Positions 1 to 5,513 are shown, counted from the stretch's first letter. The stretch is 10,793 bases of DNA from an uncultured Opitutia bacterium (GCA_903882335.1 CAIRWP010000128.1:1-10793); one strand, 5' to 3'. Notes: generated by a model from the letters alone, not told the origin. Numbers and translations: made by a program.

Positions 1-1085
1 AGCGCGGCCGGGACGTCGGCCGGGTCCAGGAAGACCTCGAGCCGGTGCCCCATGTTGTAAACCTTGTGCATTTCCTCGGGTTCCGTGCCGCTGACGCGGG
101 CGATCTCGGCGAAGACCGGTGGGGTCGGGAAGAGGTTATCCTTGATGAAGTGGACCCCCGTCCCGAAGCGTCGGCACTTGGTCTGGCCGCCGCCGGAGCA
201 GTGGACCATGCCGCGGACCTTGGCCACGCCGAGGGTGGCGAGGAGGCGGATGACGTAGGGGGCGTAGGTGCGGGTTGGCGACAGGAGAGCCTGGCCGACG
301 GTCAGGGCCGAGCCGGGCAGGGGGTCGGCCAGCCGGTGCGGGCCGCAGTAGGCCAGCTCCGCGGGGGTGGCCTTGTCGAAGGTCTCGGGGTATTTCTCGG
401 CGTAGTACTTGGAGAGCAGCTCGTGGCGGGCGCTGGTCAGGCCGTTGGAGCCGATGCCGCTGTTCTCGGACGTCTCGTAGCTCGCTTGGCCGAAGGAGGC
501 CAGGCCGACGATCGCCAGGCCCGGCCCGACGCGCGCGGCGTCGACGACCGCGGCGCGGTCGAGGATGGCGGTGGCGGTGGAGTCGACGGTGAGGGTTGGG
601 GTGAGGTCGCCGACGTCGGCGGTCTCACCGCCGCCCGAGGCGATGCCGAACCCTTGGGCGCGCAGCATCGCGAGGACTTCCTCGGTGCCTTCGATGAGCT
701 CGGCGAGGATGGCGCCCGGGATCGCGCGCGCGTTGCGGTTGATGGTCGAGGAGAGGATGACGCCCTTCGTGACGCCCACGCAGAGGAGGTCGTCGATGTT
801 CATCACGATGCTGTCCTGGGCGATGCCGCGGAAGACGGAGGCGTCGCCGGTCTCCTTCCACCAGAGGTAGGCGAGCAGCGCCTTGGTGCCGGAGCCGTCG
901 GAGTGCGTGACGACGCAGCGCGCGGGGTCGCCGGTGAGCCGGTCCTCGACGATCTTGCAGAAGGCGAGGGGGAAGAGCCCCCGGTCCAGCTTGTCGACGG
1001 CGGCGTGGACGTCGCCCTTGGAGGCGGAGACCCCGCGGGCCGCGTAGCGACCGGTGTCGGGGGAGGGCTTGCTTTCGGACGCCAT
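1..1085 (-). CDS. purM: Phosphoribosylformylglycinamidine cyclo-ligase (AIR synthase), 3' end cut off
   Basis: PurM makes aminoimidazole ribotide (AIR) from formylglycinamidine ribotide using ATP, the fifth step of cytosolic purine synthesis. The 361 residues visible carry the family motifs in order: the N-terminal phrase YAARGVSASKGDVH (14-27), DGSGTK (63-68), NIDDLLCVG (96-104), GGGETADVGD (151-160), NGLTSARH (214-221), SPTRTYAP (269-276), GMVHCSGGGQTK (292-303) and NMGHR (344-348). These match from memory the longer PurM form of Bacteroidota more closely than E. coli PurM. Roughly 30-40 C-terminal residues lie outside the window. The ATG at 1085 is chosen because the conserved region begins about 13 residues in. 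No Shine-Dalgarno sequence precedes it. A promoter-like TTGACC/GATAAG pair sits just upstream. The gene is divergent from the small membrane-protein gene, with 54 bases between the start codons. A PurM-like paralogue with another role is possible but less likely. Confidence 0.93.
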   Translation of the reverse strand, partial: MASESKPSPDTGRYAARGVSASKGDVHAAVDKLDRGLFPLAFCKIVEDRLTGDPARCVVTHSDGSGTKALLAYLWWKETGDASVFRGIAQDSIVMNIDDLLCVGVTKGVILSSTINRNARAIPGAILAELIEGTEEVLAMLRAQGFGIASGGGETADVGDLTPTLTVDSTATAILDRAAVVDAARVGPGLAIVGLASFGQASYETSENSGIGSNGLTSARHELLSKYYAEKYPETFDKATPAELAYCGPHRLADPLPGSALTVGQALLSPTRTYAPYVIRLLATLGVAKVRGMVHCSGGGQTKCRRFGTGVHFIKDNLFPTPPVFAEIARVSGTEPEEMHKVYNMGHRLEVFLDPADVPAA

Positions 1086-1097
1086 GACGCTTGCGTG

Positions 1098-1125
1098 CTT
1101 ATCTCCGCCCGGTCGGGTGGGTCAA
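1098..1125 (-). promoter_or_regulatory. Candidate purM promoter
   Basis: Read on the minus strand, TTGACC (1125-1120) is followed after 16 bases by GATAAG (1103-1098), matching 5/6 and 4/6 of the sigma-70 hexamers. Transcription would begin near 1091, leaving only about 6 bases before the purM start codon. This is a pattern match only. Confidence 0.4.
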
Positions 1126-1139
1126 CGCCCTTCTCCCTC

Positions 1140-1589
1140 ATGCGCCGTTTCCTCGGATCTCGCCCCGCGTTGGGCCGCTGGGCGATCGGCTTGCTGGCGC
1201 TGGCCTTGGTCGCGACCGGCGTCCTGCTCTGGTCGCGCTGGCAGGAGAGCCTGCGTTGGAAGCTGGCCGAGGAACTGCGCCGGGCCTTCGCCGCGCGCGA
1301 TGTCGCCGCGGTGGAGCGGCTCTACGACTGGACCGACGTCGACGCCGCGACGCGCGCCCGGGTCCGCCTGGTGATCCTCCAGGAGTTCGAGCTGCCGGTG
1401 GCCGCGGTGTTCCCGCTCCGTTCGCCGCCGCCGGACCTTTCCGCCCTGACCGACTTCCGCCCGAACCTGCCGCCCATTGGCGTCATCCGTGTCATCCACG
1501 ACACGCCGGACCGCCTTTCCTCCGATTTCCTCATGGGAAACGCCGGTTTCGGCGAGGTCCGCCTCGTGAACTTGGTGCCGGTCAAGTGA
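1140..1589 (+). CDS. Small membrane-anchored protein of unknown function
   Basis: I do not recognise this 149-residue protein. It begins with a basic stretch (residues 1-13, several Arg), then one hydrophobic segment at about 14-31 that reads as a membrane anchor, leaving about 118 residues outside the membrane, probably periplasmic. Residues 41-63 (AEELRRAFAARDVAAVERLYD within them) weakly recall the first helices of NTF2-like folds. This is a resemblance by eye, not an assignment. The C-terminal part is rich in alternating hydrophobics, such as GVIRVIHD and FGEVRLVNLVPVK, suggesting beta strands. The ATG at 1140 is chosen because the frame upstream is simply the antisense of purM. No Shine-Dalgarno sequence is seen. 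The ferredoxin gene follows 47 bases later in the same direction but appears to have its own promoter. Confidence 0.75.
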   Translation: MRRFLGSRPALGRWAIGLLALALVATGVLLWSRWQESLRWKLAEELRRAFAARDVAAVERLYDWTDVDAATRARVRLVILQEFELPVAAVFPLRSPPPDLSALTDFRPNLPPIGVIRVIHDTPDRLSSDFLMGNAGFGEVRLVNLVPVK

Positions 1590-1596
1590 CCCATTC

Positions 1597-1626
1597 TTGA
1601 CAGTCGTCCGGTCGCCCGCACGTTTT
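1597..1626 (+). promoter_or_regulatory. Candidate ferredoxin promoter (-35 TTGACA)
   Basis: A perfect TTGACA (1597-1602) lies in the 47-base gap before the ferredoxin gene. The -10 is poor: CGTTTT at 1621-1626 after 18 bases is the best I see. The distance from the -35 to the start codon is 34 bases, the same as at purM, so the mRNA leader would be only a few bases long. Confidence 0.35.
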
Positions 1627-1636
1627 CATCTTCCTT

Positions 1637-1870
1637 ATGGCCGACAAGAACGACAAGCGTCCCGAAAGCGTCCCCGGTAAGTTCTACGTGGATTCGCAGT
1701 GCATCGACTGCGACCTCTGCCGCGAGACCGCCCCGAAGAACTTCACCCGCCAGGACGACGGTGGTTACTCCTACGTCTTCGCCCAGCCGACCACCCCCGA
1801 GGAGGTCGAGAAGTGCCAGGAAGCCCTCGAAGGCTGCCCGGTCGACGCCATCGGCAAGGACGGCGAATAA
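1637..1870 (+). CDS. Single-cluster [4Fe-4S] ferredoxin
   Basis: A 77-residue acidic electron carrier, presumably cytosolic. Cluster ligands are visible as C22-x2-C25-x2-C28 (QCIDCDLCRETAP) and C67 followed by Pro (GCPVDAI), the classic pattern for one [4Fe-4S] cluster. No second CxxCxxC motif is present, so it is a monocluster protein of Desulfovibrio/Thermotoga ferredoxin size with an N-terminal extension of about 14 residues. C60 is an additional cysteine seven residues before the last ligand. Some monocluster ferredoxins have a non-ligand disulfide, but I see no obvious partner for C60. The ATG at 1637 is the only start giving a complete domain. No Shine-Dalgarno sequence precedes it. A terminator 22 bases after the stop makes it monocistronic or the last gene of a unit with the upstream membrane-protein gene. 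The redox partner cannot be told from context. Confidence 0.9.
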   Translation: MADKNDKRPESVPGKFYVDSQCIDCDLCRETAPKNFTRQDDGGYSYVFAQPTTPEEVEKCQEALEGCPVDAIGKDGE

Positions 1871-1892
1871 TCGCCCACCCCGCCTCTCCCCG

Positions 1893-1920
1893 AGCCCCGG
1901 TCCGCCGGGGCTTTTTGTTT
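1893..1920 (+). terminator. Rho-independent terminator after the ferredoxin gene
   Basis: An 8-base-pair stem AGCCCCGG (1893-1900) pairs with CCGGGGCT (1905-1912) around the loop TCCG, followed by a T-rich run with one G interruption (through 1920). It lies 22 bases past the ferredoxin stop codon. Confidence 0.88.
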
Positions 1921-1953
1921 GGTGTGGCCGCGGGCGGCGGCTAAGGTGCGCGC

Positions 1954-2367
1954 ATGGGCGTGAAGATCTCCTGCGACTACCTCGGCGACCTGCGCGTGCG
2001 CGCGACGCACGGGCCTTCCGGCGTCGAACTCATCACCGACGCGCCGGTCGACAACCAAGGTAAGGGCGAGTCGTTCTCGCCGACGGACCTCGCCGCGACC
2101 GCGCTCGCCGCGTGCATCCTCACGATCCTCGGCATCCAGGCGCGCGGACTCGGGCTCGATTTCCGCGGGATGCGCATCGAGGTCGAGAAGCACATGACCG
2201 CCCAGCCGCCGCGCCGCATCGCCAAACTCGACGTCGCGATCCGCATGCCCGCCGGCATTCCCGAGGACCTGCGCCCGCGCCTCATGCGCGCCGCCGAGGC
2301 CTGCCCGGTGAAACAGTCGCTCCATCCCGACACCGAAATCGCGCTGGTCTGGGAGTGGCCGTCTTAG
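1954..2367 (+). CDS. OsmC/Ohr-family protein
   Basis: A 137-residue member of the OsmC superfamily, whose better-known members reduce organic peroxides with a cysteine pair. Both expected cysteines are present: C54 in the central helix (SPTDLAATALAACILTILG, 42-60) and C117 in EACPVKQSL (115-123), the usual spacing. The acidic residue E39 in KGESFSPTD also fits the family. Length and motif order resemble the short OsmC-like (YhfA-like) branch rather than classical Ohr, so peroxidase activity and substrate are not certain. Unusually for this window, the ATG at 1954 has a reasonable ribosome site, AAGGTG, five bases upstream. The gene stands after the ferredoxin terminator and is convergent with slyD. 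A degenerate copy of the window's dispersed repeat begins almost at its stop codon. Confidence 0.87.
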   Translation: MGVKISCDYLGDLRVRATHGPSGVELITDAPVDNQGKGESFSPTDLAATALAACILTILGIQARGLGLDFRGMRIEVEKHMTAQPPRRIAKLDVAIRMPAGIPEDLRPRLMRAAEACPVKQSLHPDTEIALVWEWPS

Positions 2368-2369
2368 GT

Positions 2370-2400
2370 GGTGGCGGTTGGCGGTTAGGGGTTTGACGGT
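2370..2400. repeat. Degenerate copy of the dispersed composite repeat
   Basis: The stretch just after the OsmC stop, containing GCGGTTGG then GGTTAGGGGTTTGACGG, aligns with the reverse complement of the AACCGCTAACCC-type core of the repeat near 10700-10730, with one inserted base and a few substitutions. The alignment was made by eye. The hairpin and the 7-base tandem part of the full unit are absent here. Confidence 0.5.
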
Positions 2401-2463
2401 TGCTGCCCTCGCTTCCCATCGTGGCCGGACGACCTGTCGGTATCACTGAATGTCACGCCCCAC

Positions 2464-2490
2464 AAAAAAGCCCCCGAGATCCGGGGGCTT
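2464..2490 (-). terminator. Rho-independent terminator of slyD
   Basis: A perfect 9-base-pair stem, AAGCCCCCG at 2468-2476 with CGGGGGCTT at 2482-2490, encloses a 5-base loop. On the minus strand it is followed by a run of T (complement of the A run 2464-2469). It lies 25 bases past the slyD stop. The plus strand has no T run after the stem, so it probably does not stop the OsmC transcript efficiently. Confidence 0.88.
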
Positions 2491-2514
2491 GGTCGAGAGA
2501 CCGGGCGAAGGCGC

Positions 2515-3159
2515 TCAGCCGCAACCGCAACCGGCGGAGCCGCAGCCACCCTGCTTCTCGGCCGCGGGTTGTTCCGTGGAGCAGCAGCCGCCTTCCGAAC
2601 CTTCGGTCGAGCAGCAACCGCCTGCGGACGCTTCGGTGGAACAGCAGCCACCTTCGGATTCGCCGGAGCCGCAACCGCCGCCGCCACAGCAACCGCCCGT
2701 TTGGTGCGGGTGGCCGTGCGCGAGCTCGGTCGGCTCAGCGGCGCGAACCGCGACGACTTTGACGTCGAAGTGCAGGGTCTTGCCGGCGAGCTCATGGTTG
2801 CCGTCGAGGACGGCTTCCTGGCCTTCGATGGCCTTGATCGTGAGGGTGCGCATGCCTTGGTTGGTGTCGGCGCGGAAGCGCATGCCGGGCTGGACGGCGT
2901 GGCCGCCGAAGGCGTCGAGCGGGACGCGCTGCAGGAGCTTGTCGCTGTACTCGCCGTAGCCGAGCGCGGGCGGGACGGTGACGGTCTTGGTGTCGCCGGC
3001 GCCGAGGCCGAGGAGACCCTGCTCGAGGCCGGGGATGATGTTCTGGAAGCCCTGGAGGTATTCCAGCGGGCCGCGCCCATCCGAGGCGTCGAGGATGTTG
3101 CCCTGGTCGTCCTTCAGGGTGTATTCGATGCTGACGACGGTGTCTTGGGCTACGCGCAT
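2515..3159 (-). CDS. slyD: SlyD-like FKBP peptidyl-prolyl isomerase with a cysteine-only metal-binding tail
   Basis: A 214-residue cytosolic chaperone and prolyl isomerase. The FKBP fold is at about 1-75 and 123-140, interrupted by the insert-in-flap chaperone domain at about 76-122. Diagnostic phrases are IPGLEQGLLGLGAGD (42-56), PALGYGEY (64-71) and DGNHELAGKTLHFDVKVV (119-136). The SlyD family often ends in a His/Cys-rich tail that binds nickel or other metals and helps hydrogenase maturation in E. coli. Here the tail (148-214) has 12 cysteines but only three histidines, all in HGHPH at its start. It contains three tandem decapeptides beginning GGCCSTE (170, 180, 190) and ends GCGSAGCGCG. 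The ATG at 3159 is chosen because the domain starts 6-8 residues later. The longer frame to 3204 adds 15 residues unlike the family. No Shine-Dalgarno sequence is present. Zinc, nickel or copper binding is inferred. Confidence 0.93.
   Translation of the reverse strand: MRVAQDTVVSIEYTLKDDQGNILDASDGRGPLEYLQGFQNIIPGLEQGLLGLGAGDTKTVTVPPALGYGEYSDKLLQRVPLDAFGGHAVQPGMRFRADTNQGMRTLTIKAIEGQEAVLDGNHELAGKTLHFDVKVVAVRAAEPTELAHGHPHQTGGCCGGGGCGSGESEGGCCSTEASAGGCCSTEGSEGGCCSTEQPAAEKQGGCGSAGCGCG
2563..2652 (-). repeat. Three 30-base tandem repeats inside slyD
   Basis: These encode residues 170-199 of SlyD as three decapeptides, each beginning GGCCSTE. The DNA copies differ at synonymous positions, for example in the Gly and Cys codons, so the repeat is kept at the protein level rather than being a fresh duplication. 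Confidence 0.8.
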
Positions 3160-3176
3160 GGTGTTAAGGACGTCCG

Positions 3177-3204
3177 AACCTAGGCGTTTTCCCGAGGCTG
3201 GCAA
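3177..3204 (-). promoter_or_regulatory. Candidate slyD promoter
   Basis: On the minus strand TTGCCA (3204-3199, 5/6 to the -35 consensus) is followed after 16 bases by TAGGTT (3182-3177, a poor -10 with 3/6). Transcription would begin about 11 bases before the slyD start. This is weak evidence alone, though the placement matches the other short-leader candidates. Confidence 0.25.
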
Positions 3205-3270
3205 GGCGACAAGGCATCTAAACCTTGACCCCGGTCGGGGGGTTGGTTTGCCTCGACCTCCCTGCTGTTT

Positions 3271-3346
3271 GGGGCCGTAGCTCAGTTGGTAGAGCGCGTC
3301 GTTCGCAATGACGAGGCCGTGAGTTCGAACCTCATCGGCTCCACCA
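3271..3346 (+). tRNA. tRNA-Ala (anticodon CGC, codon GCG)
   Basis: The full cloverleaf can be folded by hand. The acceptor GGGGCCG pairs with CGGCTCC, including the G3-U70 wobble that identifies alanine tRNAs. The D stem is GCTC/GAGC. The anticodon stem CGTCG/TGACG (one G-U) carries the 7-base loop TTCGCAA, putting CGC at positions 34-36. The variable loop is 5 bases (AGGCC). The T stem is GTGAG/CTCAT around TTCGAAC. The discriminator is A and CCA is encoded (3344-3346). The CGC anticodon reads GCG, a codon that should be frequent in a GC-rich genome. A weak promoter may start with TTGACC at 3225-3230. Flanking bases 3259-3267 and 3345-3353 are a perfect 9-base inverted repeat that would lengthen the precursor's end stem. 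Confidence 0.97.
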
Positions 3347-3361
3347 GCAGGGACTCCCGGC

Positions 3362-4729
3362 CTAGGAAGCAGACCCGTCGAGGCGCCGGATCTCCGTCGG
3401 CAGGTCCTGGGTATCCTTCTCCCCGGGCAGCAGCTTGCTCGGCTGGAGGCCGTGGATTTCCACCAGTTCCTGCCCCTTGGGGAGCACGAACTTGCGGTAG
3501 CTACCCAGGCCGGTGTTGAACTTCTTCACGGCGTTTTCCAGGCCATCGCGCGCGCCGGCCATGTTCTCGGCGAAGTCGGCGACGCTCTTGTAGAGGTTGG
3601 TGGCCTTCTCGATCACATCCTTGGACTCCTGCGCCTGCTTGTGCTGCAGCCAGGTGAGGTTGATCGCGGAAAGGAAGCCCATGAGCGTGGCGGGGGTGGC
3701 CAGGAGGATGCCCAGCCGGCCCGCGTCGATGATCAGCTCGTTGTCGCCTTCGAGGGCGGTGCTCAGGAGCGATTCGGCAGGCAGGAAGAGGATCACCTTG
3801 TCGAAGGAGGTGCGGCCCGCCGCGGCCTGCGCGCCGGGGTAATCCTTGTCGGCCAGCAGCTTGATGGTCGCGCGGAGTTTGGCGGCATGCGCCTCCACCA
3901 GCTCCTTCCGGTTGGACGCGGCCGGATTCACCATCGCCACGTCGAACTCGGGCACCTTCGAGTCGATGATCACGCAGCGGTCGCCCGGCAGCAGCACGAT
4001 GAGGTCCGGGCGGGTGTCGCCTTGGGCCGTCTGCTCGATGAAGTCGCAATGCTGGCTGAGGCCCGACGCCTCGACGACGCGACGCAAGGTCTGTTCGCCC
4101 CACTTGCCGCGATGTTGCGACGACTTCAGGACCGAGGTGAAGTCATTCGTGCTGGTCGCCAGGGCTGCGGTCGTCTCGGTGATCTTGGCCATCTGTTCGC
4201 GCACCTGCGTCAGGGCGTCGCCCTGGTTCTGCAGGCTTTGCTGCATCGTCTGCCGGTAGCTCGCCAGCGCGGTGCTGATCTGGGCGATGAGCGGTTCCAC
4301 CTTCGTGGAGACTTCCTTCGTCACGTCGGGGGCCATGCCCTTGAGCACGTCGGTGCTCATCTTCGCGAAGCTGGTCTTCAGCTCGGCGAGGTCACGGCTG
4401 TAGCGCTCGGTCGCGTCGGCCAAGGCTTTCTGGTGGTCGCCCCGGAGCTGTGCGATGGCCCGCTCGTGCGCCTGGGCCGACTCGGTGAGCTGTTGCTGCG
4501 CGGCCAGCTTGGCGGCCTCGGCGCCCGAGGCCTTCGTCAGCGCGGCTTCCTTCGCGGCCCGCTCCTGGGTCAGCGCCGCGTTGACGGTGGCGAGTTGTCG
4601 GCGGGCCTCCTCGAGGAGGGCGGCGTTCGCCTGATCGGCGCCCGCTTCGGCCGGCCGACCGGATTTCAGGATGAGGAAGGCGACCGCGCCGAGCACGATG
4701 ACCAAGAGGAGGGGCGTGACGTATTCCAT
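3362..4729 (-). CDS. rmuC: RmuC-family DNA recombination protein
   Basis: RmuC proteins limit recombination at inverted repeats in E. coli and are predicted to contain a restriction-endonuclease-like core. Their exact activity is not settled. This 455-residue copy has an N-terminal membrane anchor (about 5-22), a long Ala/Gln/Glu-rich coiled coil (about 35-130) and a second helical stretch to about 200. The conserved core starts at HRGKWGEQTLRRVVEASGL (206-224) and includes RPDLIVLLPG (240-249), IIDSKVP (254-260, with D256 and K258 fitting a PD-(D/E)xK-like site), LFLPAES (314-320) and LLATPATLMGFL (342-353). Length is typical. ATG at 4729 is preferred because the anchor follows directly. The in-frame TTG at 4774 would add 15 residues unlike the family. 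The unknown gene upstream ends 55 bases before, so the two likely share a transcript. No terminator is visible in the 15 bases before the convergent tRNA gene. Confidence 0.92.
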   Translation of the reverse strand: MEYVTPLLLVIVLGAVAFLILKSGRPAEAGADQANAALLEEARRQLATVNAALTQERAAKEAALTKASGAEAAKLAAQQQLTESAQAHERAIAQLRGDHQKALADATERYSRDLAELKTSFAKMSTDVLKGMAPDVTKEVSTKVEPLIAQISTALASYRQTMQQSLQNQGDALTQVREQMAKITETTAALATSTNDFTSVLKSSQHRGKWGEQTLRRVVEASGLSQHCDFIEQTAQGDTRPDLIVLLPGDRCVIIDSKVPEFDVAMVNPAASNRKELVEAHAAKLRATIKLLADKDYPGAQAAAGRTSFDKVILFLPAESLLSTALEGDNELIIDAGRLGILLATPATLMGFLSAINLTWLQHKQAQESKDVIEKATNLYKSVADFAENMAGARDGLENAVKKFNTGLGSYRKFVLPKGQELVEIHGLQPSKLLPGEKDTQDLPTEIRRLDGSAS

Positions 4730-4784
4730 GATAGCTGTGATCGGAGACTCTGCCCGGGGGCCTCCCGACCGCAACCCCGGGCCT

Positions 4785-5318
4785 TCAGCCGCGCGGGTCG
4801 TTCTCGATGGCCAGCGCGTTGCCCGTCTCCCAGGCCGCCTCGTAGGCCGCGATGTATTCTTCCTCGGAGTTGCCGGGCGCCGCCGGTTCGCCGCCGATCC
4901 CGGCCAGGAAGCCGTAGCGGACGGCGTGCGCGACCTTGCGGCGACGTGGGGTCAGGCGTTGTTCGGTCCAGTCGGTGGCCCGGCGGAACGGCTCGTCGGG
5001 GATCTGCGACTTGACGGAATGGCCGACCAGCCAGGCGACCACCCCGGCGTGGGCGAGGTCGCTGATCCGGCGGACGGACGGGATGGGGGCGCGGTCCCCG
5101 GCGATCCCTTGGGCGATCTGGCGCTGGATCTCCAGTTTCAGGATCACTCGCCAGCGCTCCTCGGTCGTGAGCAGGCCGAAGTCGAAATCCGGGTCATCGG
5201 CCGCCGAATCACGGAGCTCGGCCCGGGCGTAGCTGCGCCACTTCTCCAGCCACGCGGTCCACTCGTCCGTCCCGCGCAGCGGGGGTTTGCCAAGCCATTC
5301 GGGGATATCGTCGCGCAT
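4785..5318 (-). CDS. Hypothetical protein, 177 residues
   Basis: I do not recognise this family. The product has no signal peptide or membrane segment and should be cytosolic. It is rich in Trp and Arg in its first half (EWTAWLEKWRSYARAEL, 19-35; EERWRVILKLEIQRQIAQG, 53-71), looks mostly helical, has a basic patch TPRRRKVAHAVRYG (123-136) and an acidic C-terminal end (SEEEYIAAYEAAWE, 151-164). The conserved-looking opening DIPEWLGKPPLRG might be a short motif. ATG at 5318 is preferred. The frame stays open to an ATG at 5438, but those extra 40 codons run through AT-rich DNA that looks like promoter and have different composition. No Shine-Dalgarno sequence is seen. It lies upstream of rmuC on the same strand with a 55-base gap, so a joint transcript is likely, though that does not establish a shared function. 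Confidence 0.72.
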   Translation of the reverse strand: MRDDIPEWLGKPPLRGTDEWTAWLEKWRSYARAELRDSAADDPDFDFGLLTTEERWRVILKLEIQRQIAQGIAGDRAPIPSVRRISDLAHAGVVAWLVGHSVKSQIPDEPFRRATDWTEQRLTPRRRKVAHAVRYGFLAGIGGEPAAPGNSEEEYIAAYEAAWETGNALAIENDPRG

Positions 5319-5513
5319 ACGGGGTTGATGCAGTAAATAGGCCAAAATAGGGGAATTGCGCAAGTAAAAAGGTGAAATAATGTTCACTAAAGCCACCTTG
5401 GGATACCGGGGTATCGACGGGCCGTCATTAATCGTCAAAAAAGGGTAAAAACCCCGAAAACTAGTCGAACAAATCCTTTTTAACGGTGTTATCCCAAAGA
5501 CCCCATCCCTCCA
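5319..5513. promoter_or_regulatory. AT-rich divergent regulatory region upstream of gspD and the unknown gene
   Basis: This 195-base region is clearly richer in A and T than its surroundings and should carry promoters in both directions. On the minus strand TTGCGC (5363-5358) and TATTTA (5339-5334), 18 bases apart, could drive the unknown gene with a leader of about 8 bases. TTGCGCAA is itself palindromic. A dyad GATACC-GG-GGTATC at 5402-5415 is a candidate operator. On the plus strand an ATG at 5380 opens a 22-codon frame ending with TAA at 5446-5448, preceded by AAGGTGA, a good ribosome site. I could not identify a convincing -10 for gspD. No known riboswitch motif was recognised. Confidence 0.5.

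Noticed and set aside
45..1589. A 514-codon open frame on the plus strand spanning the purM antisense and the small membrane-protein gene.
   Set aside because: The first 365 codons are the mirror of purM, low in complexity and rich in Gly, Val and Asp. Only the part from the ATG at 1140 looks like a protein.
3452..5014. A 520-codon plus-strand frame opposite rmuC and the unknown gene.
   Set aside because: It is the antisense of rmuC, whose RmuC-core motifs are unmistakable. The plus-strand product is His/Leu/Arg-rich noise.
5319..5438. A 40-codon N-terminal extension of the unknown minus-strand gene.
   Set aside because: The DNA is AT-rich, contains promoter-like elements, and its codon use differs from the rest of the gene. 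The ATG at 5318 is more plausible.
5403..5460. A riboswitch or terminator upstream of gspD, suggested by the GATACC dyad and GGGT-AAAA-ACCC.
   Set aside because: The stems are short, no known riboswitch core such as the cyclic-di-GMP class was recognised, and there is no proper stem with a T run in the right orientation.
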